DNA from: an uncultured Collinsella sp.
Lineage (GTDB): Bacteria; Actinomycetota; Coriobacteriia; Coriobacteriales; Coriobacteriaceae
Length of the DNA stretch: 64,000 nt
Reading direction: 5' to 3'
NCBI GenBank assembly: GCA_900541055.1
Contig: UQHZ01000011.1
Location: forward strand, 1 to 64,000
Positions 1 through 9,471 of this stretch are shown here, in pieces. The translations under genes and the position numbers were made by a program. The first letter of the stretch is position 1, and each line of letters opens with the position of its first letter. The notes under the pieces are model-generated. The model was not told the DNA's origin, ran no database searches, and saw nothing but the letters and a program-made list of their open reading frames with translations.

Positions 1-95
1 CGGCCCTGCCGGGGCGCGAGGCGTAGGGACTACCCACACGAACTCACGAAGGCTCTTAAAGACCCATTTGATTCCGACCGAACAAGGGAGCGAAC

Positions 96-926
96 ATGGA
101 TCGCAGTAAGGTACCTGCCGTTCTATCCATCGCAGGATCCGACTCCAGCGGTGGCGCCGGCATTCAGGCCGACATCAAGACCATCACGGCGCACCGCCTG
201 TATGCCGAGACGGCCATCACTGCTATCACCGCACAGAACACCTTGGGTGTCACCGCCGTGCAGAACATCTCCCCGGATATTGTCGCGGCGCAGATCGATG
301 CCGTTTTTGACGATATTCGACCCAGCGCCGTCAAAATCGGCATGGTTTCCTCTGCCGAGATTATCGAGGTTATCGCCGACCGCTTGAGCGCCTGGGACGC
401 ACAAAATATCGTCGTCGACCCCGTCATGGTCGCCACCTCGGGCGCGCGGCTGATTGCCGAAGATGCCGCCGAGGCGCTCACCCGCCGCCTGTTCCCGCTG
501 GCGACGGTTATCACGCCCAATATTCCCGAGGCCATGGCCCTGCTCGACTACGAGGTCGACTCCGAGCGCACGCAGCAAAATGCTGCCATGCTCCTCACCC
601 GCCGCTTTGGTTGCGCATCCCTCGTTAAGGGTGGGCATCTTGTCAACGAGGCCAACGATGTACTGGCCGAACCCGCGCCACTCGATGATGAGGGCAACCA
701 TCTGGGAGATCCACTCACCACGTGGTTCCGCCACAAGCGCATCGAGACCGACAACACGCACGGCACCGGATGTACGCTCTCGTCCGCCATCGCCTGCGCG
801 CTGGCCCAGGGCATGGATCTTGCCGATGCCGTCAACGCGGGCAAGGCATACCTGACAGGCGCTCTGGCCGCCGGCCTAAACATGGGCAAAGGCTCCGGCC
901 CTGTCAACCACATGTGGCAGTACTGA
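96..926 (+). CDS. thiD: Hydroxymethylpyrimidine/phosphomethylpyrimidine kinase
   Basis: Phosphorylates hydroxymethylpyrimidine and its monophosphate in cytosolic thiamine biosynthesis. The 276-aa length is normal for the ribokinase-fold ThiD family. Visible motifs are the substrate-binding segment GSDSSGGAGIQAD (residues 14-26), VDPVMVATSG (107-116) and the anion-hole/catalytic HGTGCT (222-227). ATG is preceded by a GGGAG ribosome site. The last codons (TGG CAG TAC TGA) lie in or beyond the prophage attachment core, so the phage supplies the end of the gene. The original bacterial end (TGG CAG TAT TAA) is still visible at 36284-36295, and the encoded residues are the same. Confidence 0.97.
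   Translation: MDRSKVPAVLSIAGSDSSGGAGIQADIKTITAHRLYAETAITAITAQNTLGVTAVQNISPDIVAAQIDAVFDDIRPSAVKIGMVSSAEIIEVIADRLSAWDAQNIVVDPVMVATSGARLIAEDAAEALTRRLFPLATVITPNIPEAMALLDYEVDSERTQQNAAMLLTRRFGCASLVKGGHLVNEANDVLAEPAPLDDEGNHLGDPLTTWFRHKRIETDNTHGTGCTLSSAIACALAQGMDLADAVNAGKAYLTGALAAGLNMGKGSGPVNHMWQY
913..922. repeat. Prophage attachment site (left copy)
   Basis: tgtggcagta, identical to 36281-36290, inside the last codons of thiD. Past the core, the left side reads c-tga (phage-derived end) while the right side reads t-taa (original chromosomal end). Both keep Trp-Gln-Tyr-stop. The core length is inferred from sequence identity only; strand exchange may occur within a smaller part. Confidence 0.75.
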
Positions 927-1043
927 GGCAGTTTGCCGCAGCTCGCTATTGATGCTGACCAACAGTAAAAATACGCTGACGGTGCCGCGACACGCTGACT
1001 GTACTTAGGGTTTTGCGCCCACTTGGGATATTCGAGGGATACG

Positions 1044-1083
1044 AAAAAGGGGCCGTGGCGACGAACCGCCACGGCCCCTTTTT
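1044..1083. terminator. Bidirectional intrinsic terminator
   Basis: Perfect 17-bp stem (1044-1060 with 1067-1083) and a 6-nt loop, with A-run and T-run on the two sides. It ends the phage late operon after the lysis genes on the minus strand and would also stop thiD transcription on the plus strand. Confidence 0.9.
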
Positions 1084-1103
1084 GTTGTTATCGCCCGCTG
1101 TCG

Positions 1104-1193
1104 CTAGCGCCGGTTGATGCTCACGATGCAGAGCCCGATTGTCGCCACGATGCCGCCAAAGAGCGCGCCGAGCACGAATGCCAACGCGATCAT
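1104..1193 (-). CDS. Tiny phage membrane protein (DUF3789-like)
   Basis: A 29-aa [23 protein letters not shown] followed by a short basic end, starts at an ATG that overlaps the endolysin stop as ATGA. It is almost entirely one transmembrane helix with an Arg-Arg C-terminus. This size and GALFGG-type composition resemble the small DUF3789 phage proteins found in lysis or late regions of Gram-positive phages. Translational coupling to the endolysin and the terminator directly downstream support a real gene. Its function is unknown; a lysis-accessory role is only a guess. Confidence 0.65.
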   Translation of the reverse strand: MIALAFVLGALFGGIVATIGLCIVSINRR

Positions 1194-2329
1194 CGACGTG
1201 TTCCGTCAGACACGTAGCACTGCAGGCGATCAAGCGCATAGCCGTAGATGCCTGCATAATCATCGCCGCCATAAGTGGAGCCATCATCGCAGACCTCATC
1301 CCAGTAGCCAGCGTGGGCAACGTCCTGAGAGCGGTAATAGACCTGCTTGTAGTCACCGTTGGGCGTGATGTAGTACATCTGGACGCCGTCGATGGTCTGC
1401 CCCCACAGGCCCGCCATGCCATTTACGCTGTCGTTGTAGTTGGCAGACTGTACCCAGCCGAGCCAACCGCTCTCCTTGGTGTGGACGCGATAGCGAAGGG
1501 TGCCGCTGTCAACCCAAGCGATGAGCATGTCGTGGGAGCCGTAGGGCGCACCCGCGAAACCCTCGCTGTTGCTGTCATTGAAGTTGGTGACAGCATCATT
1601 CCATGCGCCGTAGCGATTGTGCAGCGCATAGTGGATGTTGACGCTCTTACCCGTAGACTTCGGGAACTTGGTACGGGTTGCAGAATAAGAGGGCTGGTAC
1701 GTGCCGCCATTGCCATTGGTCGGCGCGATGGGAGCTACATAACCGCTGCCGAGATAGGCTGAGACCGCCTGCTTGAACTCCCACCAGCTCTTTCCGTACT
1801 TGGCGAAGTAGCCATTGGGATCGGTGTGGTCGGAACCACCCCAGCGCTGAGCAGCCTCGTAGTGGGAAAGCAGGCGCGAGGTATCCCAGCCATGTGTGCG
1901 GAGCTCATCGCCAGTCCACTTGACTGCTTCAGTCCACTGCTTTGCAAAGTCGCTGGCATTGGTGGCGTGCGCCAGCTCGATACCGATTGTGGCGTAATTG
2001 CCATTACCAACATGCCAGCACAAACGGTTCTCGGGCACCGTGTTGTACACGGTGGAACCGTCAAGCTCCATAACATGGTGCACGACATAGGTATCATTGC
2101 CGCTCCAGTAGCTCACGTGGTTGCGGGCACTGGCGCCCGGGTTAGCGGTCTCGTGAATTACGAGATAACTCGCATTGAGCCATCCATGTCCATTGCTGAC
2201 ATAGCTATCCACACTCTGGTAAGCCTCAGCGCCGCACGGGGCGGCAAGGGCAGCCACGAGGGCGAGGACAACGGCAAGGACGCTACGGAGCGGCAGCTTG
2301 CGCTTGGGCTCGGCACTAGTCTCCGTCAT
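1190..2329 (-). CDS. Phage endolysin, N-acetylmuramoyl-L-alanine amidase
   Basis: A 379-aa lysin that should cleave the amide bond between MurNAc and the stem peptide. Residues 13-36 form a hydrophobic signal or membrane segment ending in GAEA, so export may be Sec-dependent. Residues 50-190 are an Amidase_2 domain with VIHET (putative Zn ligand His59), [11 protein letters not shown] (His156) and DHTDP (Asp170). The C-terminus (about 225-379) has Trp/Gly repeats such as ESGWLGWVQ, resembling clostridial ChW wall-binding repeats. The start at 2329 has a GGGAGG site 6 nt upstream and overlaps the holin end by 14 nt. A longer reading to 2395 lacks a ribosome site. Confidence 0.92.
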   Translation of the reverse strand: MTETSAEPKRKLPLRSVLAVVLALVAALAAPCGAEAYQSVDSYVSNGHGWLNASYLVIHETANPGASARNHVSYWSGNDTYVVHHVMELDGSTVYNTVPENRLCWHVGNGNYATIGIELAHATNASDFAKQWTEAVKWTGDELRTHGWDTSRLLSHYEAAQRWGGSDHTDPNGYFAKYGKSWWEFKQAVSAYLGSGYVAPIAPTNGNGGTYQPSYSATRTKFPKSTGKSVNIHYALHNRYGAWNDAVTNFNDSNSEGFAGAPYGSHDMLIAWVDSGTLRYRVHTKESGWLGWVQSANYNDSVNGMAGLWGQTIDGVQMYYITPNGDYKQVYYRSQDVAHAGYWDEVCDDGSTYGGDDYAGIYGYALDRLQCYVSDGTRR

Positions 2330-2546
2330 GCTCGCCTCCCGCCTTGAGTCGCGCGGCGTCCACGGCCTGCTCGGCTGCGGCGTAGATGGCCGCACTCGCG
2401 ACCCCGCATACCGTGCCGATGGCGGCGACGGCCTGGTTGTCCGTGGCGATGCCGGCGACGCTGGTCGCGACGGAGCCCAAAAAGGCAGCCGTGCACAGCC
2501 AGAACTTTCGGCTTGTCACCTTGCGGATAATGTCTTCGGTAGTCAT
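2316..2546 (-). CDS. Phage holin
   Basis: A 76-aa protein with two hydrophobic segments (about residues 14-35 and 38-60) separated by a short turn and a charged C-terminus. That size and layout fit small Gram-positive phage holins. It lies immediately upstream of, and overlaps, the endolysin gene, the expected lysis-cassette order. GGAGG is 5 nt before ATG. It would form inner-membrane lesions that time lysis and release or activate the amidase. The family name cannot be fixed from sequence alone. Confidence 0.8.
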   Translation of the reverse strand: MTTEDIIRKVTSRKFWLCTAAFLGSVATSVAGIATDNQAVAAIGTVCGVASAAIYAAAEQAVDAARLKAGGEHDGD

Positions 2547-2554
2547 GATTCCTC

Positions 2555-2968
2555 CTATCTGTCGGATTCCTTGCTGTAGATCAGGTCGACTCGGTCGCAG
2601 ATGTGGTCGACCTTTTGAGCCATGCCCTGGCTACGCGTCTGGCTGTGGACCAGGTCGGCGTGCAGCACGTCATTCGACGCGACGACCGACTCCATGAGGG
2701 TCTTCATCGCCTCCATGAGACTGTTGCTTCGCTCCATCTGCGCGGCGATTCGCCCTTCCATCTGCGAGCGCTCCCGATCTCGCTGCGCCCGCTCGTCCAC
2801 TTCGGCCTGCTTTCGCTCCTCGCGCTTGAGGTCGATGTTCGCCTTGCGCTCGTTCTGGACCTTGTATTCGTCCAGAAATTGCCGCCCAAAATAGAAGGCG
2901 ATCAGCACCAGCGCCGCGCCGCCAAGCCAGCCGGGTCCGTACGGCGCGAAGAGCTTGAGCACTTCCAT
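2555..2968 (-). CDS. Membrane-anchored coiled-coil phage protein
   Basis: A 137-aa protein with one N-terminal transmembrane segment (about residues 13-30) followed by a long charged helix rich in Arg, Lys, Glu and Gln (about 35-80), then a weaker helical tail. It sits between the tail genes and the holin. The layout resembles XhlA/BhlA-type lysis-associated proteins, but no diagnostic motif is visible. Start ATG 2968 has GGGAGG upstream. A role in lysis or membrane anchoring is inferred from position. Confidence 0.65.
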   Translation of the reverse strand: MEVLKLFAPYGPGWLGGAALVLIAFYFGRQFLDEYKVQNERKANIDLKREERKQAEVDERAQRDRERSQMEGRIAAQMERSNSLMEAMKTLMESVVASNDVLHADLVHSQTRSQGMAQKVDHICDRVDLIYSKESDR

Positions 2969-3047
2969 CCGGCCTCCCTCCCGTTCTGCAGTGCGGCGGA
3001 GGCCCATCCCCCGCCACACTGCAGGTTCGGCCCCCCGTAACGCCGGG

Positions 3048-3305
3048 CTACGCCGCCGCCATCGTGCCGACGCACACGGCCAGCGGGCCCTGCGACAGGA
3101 TCACGGCGCGGTCGGTGATGACGCACCCCGTGCAGGAGCGCACCATCGGGACCGTCACCACCGCGCCGTGCAGCATCACGTCGAGCGCCGTGTCGTGGAC
3201 GCCCACGACCGTGCCGAACTCCATCGTCAGCCGCTTGCCGCCCGACGGCATCGCCGCCGCCAGCCGTGCCGCCGCGCTCTTGATCTCGGCTGCCGAATCG
3301 CTCAT
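3048..3305 (-). CDS. Small phage tail-region protein, unknown function
   Basis: An 85-aa protein with an Ala-rich helical N-terminus, then a beta-rich part (residues 27-85) containing two cysteines in RSCTGC. Its ATG overlaps the stop of the upstream tail-hub gene as ATGA, so it is translationally coupled to it. The beta-rich half may be a small OB-like baseplate or hub domain, but this is not recognisable with certainty. No function is assigned. Confidence 0.7.
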   Translation of the reverse strand: MSDSAAEIKSAAARLAAAMPSGGKRLTMEFGTVVGVHDTALDVMLHGAVVTVPMVRSCTGCVITDRAVILSQGPLAVCVGTMAAA

Positions 3306-4867
3306 CGCTCGTACCTCCTCGCCGTGTGCTTTATGACGCAGCCGGCGTCGAGCGTCAGCGTCTGCTTCTGGATTGCCAGCTTACCGACCACCCCGCCGGT
3401 CCTGTAGTTCATCGCCACCGCCATGCACGGCTCGACGGGCTTATACACGCTCTTGAACTCGTCCGTGCGCGTCACGGCGCGCTCGGTGGCGAGCAGCTCC
3501 GCCGCTTTGCGGTCCGCCGCCGCCTGCATGGCGTCCTGGGGCCAAGGTGTGGCGTTGCCTCCCTCCTCGACCTTGTCGGCGACGAAGATGGCCTCGCCGC
3601 CGTCGATGTAGCAGTAGCCCCAGCTGACCTTGTTGTGGTTCTCCGTGGCGTGATAGGTGTAGCTGACCTTCTGCCACTCGCCAGTCATGGTGAACCCCTT
3701 GGTCACCGGGCCAAGCACCCTCTCCTGATCCCAGAAGGACTGTATGATGCCCGTCGCGCCCTTGGTACCCTTGACCCACACGCTCTGCGTGTAGTCCGTA
3801 TCCTTCTTGACGCTCGGCCCCTCGTCCTGGCAGAAGCCGATGCGCCCGCCACTCGAGACGACCTTGATGCCGAAGAGCACGCCCACCTGCGGCGAGTCGG
3901 GAACGTAGACGGTCTGGATGCTGCCGTGCGCATCGCTCTGCCTGAAGCTCTTATCCGACTTCTTGCCGGTGCCGATGAGGGCGTTGGCGGCGCCCTCGAT
4001 GAGGTTGGTATCCTCGGTGTCCACGCCCGGAAGGCTGTCGTAGCTGTAGCTCTTGACGATTCGGCGCCCGACCGAGACGGTCGATAGGTCGGAGTCGGGA
4101 GAGTCGTCCACCGCCGTACCTCGCACCGATGCGTCCTGCGTGCTGAAGTCCACGTGCACGACGTTGCAGACCTCGGCGCGATTGGTCGATTCGGTCATAT
4201 CCGACATGAAGCGCGCGTCCCTGCCCTCGGTGAACTCCGCCGAGATGGGCATGTCGGCGGGCTCGACGTAGCGCCTGTAGATCACGTTGCCCATTCGGTC
4301 GGTCGCCGGCGAGCGGAACCCGGCCGCCTTGAGGAGCAGGTCCACCGCGTCTAGCTTGTTCTTGGCGTCGTTGTCCCTGCCCACGCCGAAAACCAAGGTG
4401 CTGCCCAGAAGGAGGCTGCTGGGGTCGGCGTAGACGGTGAGGCCGACCGATTCGGCTATCTTGACGGCCTCATCAACCAGATTGCTGCCAGCAACGATCA
4501 CGTACGGCCCGTCGAAATCGTCGTCTTTGAGCCGCTTCAGGAGGCCGTAGGCATTGATCTGTCCCTCGCGGTAGGCGCCGTCGATGTCCACCGAGTCCAC
4601 CACGGGCATGAACGTGCCGAGGCACTCGCGCCTCTCGCTGCCGTCCGAGAAGGAGGCGTTGAGGTACACGCGCAGAAAGTCGTTGCCGACGTCGAACTTG
4701 TCGGCGAAGTCCAGGGATGCGGTCTCGTAGAGCGCCGTGTTCGCGTTGCGCTCTATGGAGCCGCCGTTCTCGATGTCGCGCACGAAGTCGAGCTCGAGCC
4801 CCGTCTCGCGCGAGACGCGCACGAAGTCGTAGGAGGCGTCGAACGGCCTCGTCCAGTTATCAGCCAT
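3302..4867 (-). CDS. Tail hub/baseplate protein with carbohydrate-binding-like insert
   Basis: A 521-aa protein. The N-terminal two fifths (residues 1-230) resemble the Gp37-like or tail-associated hub proteins of actinobacterial siphoviruses, with alternating beta segments and ECLGTFMPV-type strands. A central region (about 330-450) has jelly-roll features of CBM4/9-type modules: conserved Trp/Tyr/Gly strands, for example QSVWVKG and GEWQKVSYTY. The C-terminus resumes hub-like sequence. ATG 4867 has GGGAGGAG upstream and overlaps the preceding gene's stop. It probably sits at the tail tip and may touch wall sugars. The CBM call rests on pattern only. Confidence 0.7.
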   Translation of the reverse strand: MADNWTRPFDASYDFVRVSRETGLELDFVRDIENGGSIERNANTALYETASLDFADKFDVGNDFLRVYLNASFSDGSERRECLGTFMPVVDSVDIDGAYREGQINAYGLLKRLKDDDFDGPYVIVAGSNLVDEAVKIAESVGLTVYADPSSLLLGSTLVFGVGRDNDAKNKLDAVDLLLKAAGFRSPATDRMGNVIYRRYVEPADMPISAEFTEGRDARFMSDMTESTNRAEVCNVVHVDFSTQDASVRGTAVDDSPDSDLSTVSVGRRIVKSYSYDSLPGVDTEDTNLIEGAANALIGTGKKSDKSFRQSDAHGSIQTVYVPDSPQVGVLFGIKVVSSGGRIGFCQDEGPSVKKDTDYTQSVWVKGTKGATGIIQSFWDQERVLGPVTKGFTMTGEWQKVSYTYHATENHNKVSWGYCYIDGGEAIFVADKVEEGGNATPWPQDAMQAAADRKAAELLATERAVTRTDEFKSVYKPVEPCMAVAMNYRTGGVVGKLAIQKQTLTLDAGCVIKHTARRYER

Positions 4868-7046
4868 TGGCGGGCTCCTCCCACGTCTCCCACGTCGGGT
4901 CGCACGAGGCCACCCACGCGCCATCAGAACGCTTCACGCCGCAGCTCAGGCGGGCGCGGAACCGCTCGCCGTGGAGGTCGCGCACCCAGAAACGTCCCGC
5001 GGTGTTCATGATCTCGAGGAATGACTTGTAGTCCTCCTCGTCGAGCAGCAGGAAGTCCATGCTGTCCTTGACGTCCCTCTCGTTGATGCCGTACGAGACG
5101 GGCAGCCCCTCCCCGCCGTCGGCGAAGTGCAGCATCTTGTACCCGTGCGTCACCTTGCGGCTCGAGCCCTTCTTGAGATAGCGCCCGAGCCACGACCTCT
5201 CAGCGCCGGCTCCCCAGTTGAGAGCCACCGCGCGGCTCGCCACGGTCGTCTTGACCCTCGTCGCCGTGCTCACGCCCGTCGCGGCGTAGGCGACCGCGAC
5301 GTACTCGAACTCGCTGTTGAGCGGAGGCAGCGGGTCGCTCGCGCCCTCGCCCGCTGCAAGGTGAGAGCCGAGCTGCAGGGTCGAGCCGTCGGGCAGGACG
5401 CGCGACACGGTGAAGTGGGACGTCTCGGGCGTGTCGTCGCTGTCGGCCTTGCCTGGGAATACCGACAGCTGGCATCCCAGCCTCTCGTCGACAAAGATGT
5501 TTAGCGACGGTTTGGCTGGCGGTGCCCAGTCGGTCCGGAAAGTTCTCGAGGCGGCGACCGACAGCGACGAGCCGGCTGTGACCGTGAGCACGACCCTGTA
5601 GACCGTGTGGTTGACGAAGGCGTGCTGCGCATAGCCCAGGCGGAAGGAGCGCGCGTCCTTGTCCACAGCCCCGCTCCACAGGAGGTTGCCCCTGATGTCG
5701 CACAAAGACAGGTACTGTCGGCTGACGCCCGTCTCGTCGGCCACCTTCCACGTGAAGGTATGCGGCACCGCGCGCAAGGTCGCCCCGTCCGCAGCCGGAT
5801 CGGTGAAGAATGCCTGGGGCGCGTCCGCCACGGTATATGCCGCCGCGCTCGACCATGCGCCCCAGCCCTCGTCGAGGCCCTTGGTGCGCACGCGTACGGT
5901 GTAGAGGCCCTTGGTGCCAGTCGGCAGCTTCAGGCTCGCACCCGGGCCATCGACCGTCGTGGTGGTGGGACCCGTCGGCGTCGTGATCTGCACCTCAGCG
6001 GAGGCCTGCGCCGAGCCGTCCGGATGGTTGGGCACCCATTCGAGTGTCGCGGTCGAGCGGGTGGCATAAGCCGCCCTGACGCCCCTGATGGACGGTGCGA
6101 GCGGCGGGCATATAGTCGTGACCTCGTTTGACTCGGTCCACGGTCCCTTGAGGCCGCTCTTGACCGCGCGGACGCGGTAGCACACCGTTCCCGCCGGCGC
6201 CTCCTCGTCCTCCCAGGAGGCGTTTACGTCCGCATCGACCCACGTCTTGCGGCCGTCGGTCGAGAGCTGGAACTCCCAGCTGTCGACGAAGGCCGGCGCG
6301 TCGTGCCCCTTGAGCGCGACCTTCGCCGCCTCCGCCTTGACTGCCTCGAGCATGCCGAGCGCCGTCGGCGTGGTGTAGATCGCCGGCGCGCTCACGCCGT
6401 AGTCTGACGTGCCGCCGGGGCCCGTCGCCTTGGCCGAGAAGATGTACATGCAGCCCGGCTCGAGGCCGTTGTAGGTGTGGCTCGTGGTATCCCAACTAAC
6501 GGTGCCGACGTCGGTGAACTTCCCCGGGCCGTTCTTCACCACGCCGACGGTCACGGTCGACCAGGGGTAGTCGCCGTTCATGCCCGTGTAGTCGACGTCC
6601 CAGCTGACCTTCGCACTGGTGTCGCTCAGGCGCTCCGCCCTGATGTTCTTCGGCGTGTGCGGCGTGTGGTAGGCGCGGCACGGAACCGTGACGGTGTTTG
6701 ATGCGTTGGACGTTCCGTTGCCGAAGCCGCCCGTGACATTAATCTGGCCAGTGAAGGTATGGTTGTAGGCATCGCCGTTGCCGCGCGCGAGCTCGACGTC
6801 GCGCGACGTGCACTGGACCCATACCCAGTCGCTGTTGTTCGTCGAGTAGACCGAGCCGTTCCACGAGCCGCCCGCCGACGAGCTGCCGTTTGCGTAGCAG
6901 TCGATGGCGTAGCGCGTGCCGTAGCCGTGCGTGACGCGGTACGTCACCGTGGTGTCGGTACGCCCGACCTCAACAACGTCCACGTACGCGCACCAGCAGT
7001 ACAAGCCGTAAGCGCCTCTGCCTTGAACCCAGTTTCCCTGCGCCAT
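4860..7046 (-). CDS. Distal tail/fibre protein with fibronectin type III-like domains
   Basis: A 728-aa protein rich in beta strands, Thr, Ser and Gly. Repeated segments such as AKVSWDVDY, TATLEWVPN and HTFTWKVAD, with Tyr-x-Val-x-Val strands, indicate several FN3 or Ig-like domains between about residues 135 and 560. The last 130 residues resemble a distal-tail domain ending in TWETWEEPANG. The start at 7046 is one nt after the tape-measure stop. It lies between tape measure and hub, as Dit/Tal-type proteins do, so it is likely part of the tail tip. The number of FN3 units is an estimate. Confidence 0.75.
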   Translation of the reverse strand: MAQGNWVQGRGAYGLYCWCAYVDVVEVGRTDTTVTYRVTHGYGTRYAIDCYANGSSSAGGSWNGSVYSTNNSDWVWVQCTSRDVELARGNGDAYNHTFTGQINVTGGFGNGTSNASNTVTVPCRAYHTPHTPKNIRAERLSDTSAKVSWDVDYTGMNGDYPWSTVTVGVVKNGPGKFTDVGTVSWDTTSHTYNGLEPGCMYIFSAKATGPGGTSDYGVSAPAIYTTPTALGMLEAVKAEAAKVALKGHDAPAFVDSWEFQLSTDGRKTWVDADVNASWEDEEAPAGTVCYRVRAVKSGLKGPWTESNEVTTICPPLAPSIRGVRAAYATRSTATLEWVPNHPDGSAQASAEVQITTPTGPTTTTVDGPGASLKLPTGTKGLYTVRVRTKGLDEGWGAWSSAAAYTVADAPQAFFTDPAADGATLRAVPHTFTWKVADETGVSRQYLSLCDIRGNLLWSGAVDKDARSFRLGYAQHAFVNHTVYRVVLTVTAGSSLSVAASRTFRTDWAPPAKPSLNIFVDERLGCQLSVFPGKADSDDTPETSHFTVSRVLPDGSTLQLGSHLAAGEGASDPLPPLNSEFEYVAVAYAATGVSTATRVKTTVASRAVALNWGAGAERSWLGRYLKKGSSRKVTHGYKMLHFADGGEGLPVSYGINERDVKDSMDFLLLDEEDYKSFLEIMNTAGRFWVRDLHGERFRARLSCGVKRSDGAWVASCDPTWETWEEPANG

Positions 7047-7047
7047 C

Positions 7048-9471
7048 CTACGCGACCCCCATCGCCATGCTCTGCTCCACCGCCGCGACGAAGGCCCTGA
7101 ACGCGGACGCCACGCGCCCGTCGACGCCCAGCAGGTCGCTGTCGAGGTAGAGGTTGTAAACGTTGCCGCCGCCCGCGGCGTCGCGGGCGCCGTAGACGGT
7201 CGATCCGTATGCTCCGCCGCCGGTAACGCTCGCACCGAACACGGCGGCCTTCTCGACGTTGCGCACCGCCGACCTCATGGACTTCACCGGCTCGTCCGCC
7301 GTGTCGTCGATGCCGAGGGCCGCGCCCTCCATGACGTAGCCGAAAATCTTGCGGAACACGCGCGAGGGGGAGTGGATACCCAGCAGGTTCTTGGCCGCGT
7401 CGATGGCGCCGCCAACCACGCCGGTAATCTTGCTCACGACCACGCCAGCCGCGCCGCTGATTCCGTTTGCGATGCCCTGTACGATCTGCGATCCGATGGA
7501 GGCCACGCGGCCCGGGATGGAGGACAGGGCGCCCATGATGGAACTGCCGATACTCGAGGCCGCCGAGGTCACGAAGCCGACCGCGCCGCGGATGGCGGAA
7601 CCCAGGCTGCTGATTCCGTTGCGGCCGATGCTCGCCAGGGTGGACGGCAGGTTCTGGATTGCGCCGCGGATAGCGGACACGATGTTGGTGCCGCACGTGC
7701 TGACGAAGCCGGCCATGCCGGTGATGCCGTTGCCCAGGAACGTGATGGCGTTTCTGCCAAGGCTCAGCCAGTCGAGCGCCGACCAAGCCGAGACGAAGGC
7801 CGAGAAGATGGCTGGGATGTTGGCGATGAGCGTCGGTATCGCCTGCACGATGCCAAGCGCCAGCGTCACGATTGCCTGGATGCCGGCACCGAGCAGTATC
7901 GGCGCGTTGTCGTTGATCGCGCTGGCGAGGTTCTGCACGATGACCGGGGCCTGCTCGATGAGCGTCGGCAGGCTGTCGGCGATACCCTGCGCCAAGCCGA
8001 CGATGAGGTTCGCCGCGCCCTCTGCCAGAACGCCCGCGTTCTCGGCTATGGACTCGGAGAGGCCGGTGAGAATCTGCAGGCCGCTCTCCGTGATGGAGGG
8101 CAGGTTCTCGGACAGGTAGCCGCCGAGCGACGTCATGAGCGACGCCGCCGTCTCGGAGAGGAACGACAGCCCCATCTCGATTCCCTCGGCGAGCCTGGGA
8201 ACGACCTCGCCGCCCACGTCGGCGAAGCCCTCGGCGATGCCGGGCAGCGATGAGGTGATGTTCTCCTGCAGCGTGGAAAGGTCGCCCTCGAGCAGCGTCA
8301 GCCCGTAGACCATGGCGAGGTGCAGCGACTCCAACGGGTTGTCCCCAGCCGCCCAGATCTCGCCAAGGCCCTTGAAGCGCTCGCCGATCTCGTCCACGCC
8401 GTCCGACACGGCGGAGAGGATGTCGCCCATGGGCCCGGGCACGGCTGCCGCCGCGCTGTCGAGTGCCTGCGTGAAGATGCTGACGAACGCCTGACCGAGC
8501 ACGGGCCCGACCGACGTGACAAGGCCCGGCAGCTGCGACAGCGCCGTGCCGACGATGGTCGCAACGCGCGGGATGACGTTCGAAGCCGCCGTCTCGACCG
8601 ACTCGACCAGCTCCTCGGTGAGCTTGCCCATGTCGGCGTCGTCCTTGCCCAGCTCGGTCAGCCAGTTCTCCCAGGCGGCCTTCGCCATGTTGCAGGAGCC
8701 CTCGATGGTCGTCGCGGCCTCGCGCGAGGTCGTGCCGGCGATCTGCATCTGCTCCTGCATCGTGTGGATGGCGAGCACGATGTTGTCGAAGGACAGACTC
8801 GACTCGTCCACGGCGGAGTTGACGGCATGCGCGTCCTTGATGAGGCGCTGCATCTCCTCCTTGGTGCCGCCGTAGCCCAACTTGAGGTTGTCCAACATCG
8901 TGTAATTTTGTTTCGCAAAGCCCTGGTACGCGTTCTGGAGGTCCTCCATCGCCGTGCCGAAGGTGTTGGCGTTGTCGCTCATGTCGACCATTGCCGTGTT
9001 GGCGTACTTCGCGGCCTTTACCGTGTCGCCGCCCAGTGAGGAAACGAGCGAGGCCGAGAAACCCGTCACCTGTTCCATGTATTGGTTGGCGCTAATGCCG
9101 GCCGTCTTGTAGGCTGCGTCGGCGTTTGCGAGCACCGTGGTCTGCGCCTGCTCGAGCTGCTGCCACTTGCCGGAGCACTGCTCGACGGTCTGCCCCGTGA
9201 GCGCGGCGTACTCGTCGAGCGACTTGCCCATGTTGCCGAAAATCTTCTGAATGCCGCCGACGTTCTGCTCGTACGCGGCGTAGGCCTGCGTGCTCGCCAC
9301 GCCGATGGCGGCGACGCCCGCGCCGACGGCGGCGACGCCAACGCCGATAGCCTTGGCCGCTGCCATGCCTGCACTTCCCAGCGTGCCCACGACCTTCGAG
9401 GCCACGCCCTCGGCCTTGCCGCTGGCCTCGTCCTTGAGGCCGACCTTAATCATCAGGTCGAGAAGGTTCAC
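7048..9471 (-). CDS. Tail tape measure protein
   Basis: An 807-aa protein that should set tail length and occupy the tube lumen. It has the family's composition: Ala/Gly/Ser/Ile-rich helices, an N-terminal KDEASGKAEGVASKV segment, a hydrophobic GVGVAAVGAGVAAIGV stretch near residue 45, and amphipathic repeats (SLPTLIEQ, IPTLIANIP) in the middle. It directly follows the tail-chaperone pair. GTG 9471 abuts the previous stop and has a GAAGGTGG-like site; ATG at 9453 is the alternative. At about 1.5 A per residue it predicts a tail near 120 nm (estimate). Confidence 0.93.
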   Translation of the reverse strand: MNLLDLMIKVGLKDEASGKAEGVASKVVGTLGSAGMAAAKAIGVGVAAVGAGVAAIGVASTQAYAAYEQNVGGIQKIFGNMGKSLDEYAALTGQTVEQCSGKWQQLEQAQTTVLANADAAYKTAGISANQYMEQVTGFSASLVSSLGGDTVKAAKYANTAMVDMSDNANTFGTAMEDLQNAYQGFAKQNYTMLDNLKLGYGGTKEEMQRLIKDAHAVNSAVDESSLSFDNIVLAIHTMQEQMQIAGTTSREAATTIEGSCNMAKAAWENWLTELGKDDADMGKLTEELVESVETAASNVIPRVATIVGTALSQLPGLVTSVGPVLGQAFVSIFTQALDSAAAAVPGPMGDILSAVSDGVDEIGERFKGLGEIWAAGDNPLESLHLAMVYGLTLLEGDLSTLQENITSSLPGIAEGFADVGGEVVPRLAEGIEMGLSFLSETAASLMTSLGGYLSENLPSITESGLQILTGLSESIAENAGVLAEGAANLIVGLAQGIADSLPTLIEQAPVIVQNLASAINDNAPILLGAGIQAIVTLALGIVQAIPTLIANIPAIFSAFVSAWSALDWLSLGRNAITFLGNGITGMAGFVSTCGTNIVSAIRGAIQNLPSTLASIGRNGISSLGSAIRGAVGFVTSAASSIGSSIMGALSSIPGRVASIGSQIVQGIANGISGAAGVVVSKITGVVGGAIDAAKNLLGIHSPSRVFRKIFGYVMEGAALGIDDTADEPVKSMRSAVRNVEKAAVFGASVTGGGAYGSTVYGARDAAGGGNVYNLYLDSDLLGVDGRVASAFRAFVAAVEQSMAMGVA

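Noticed and set aside
913..922. Integration in a tRNA gene
   Set aside because: No cloverleaf can be drawn at either end; both copies align to the last codons of thiD instead.
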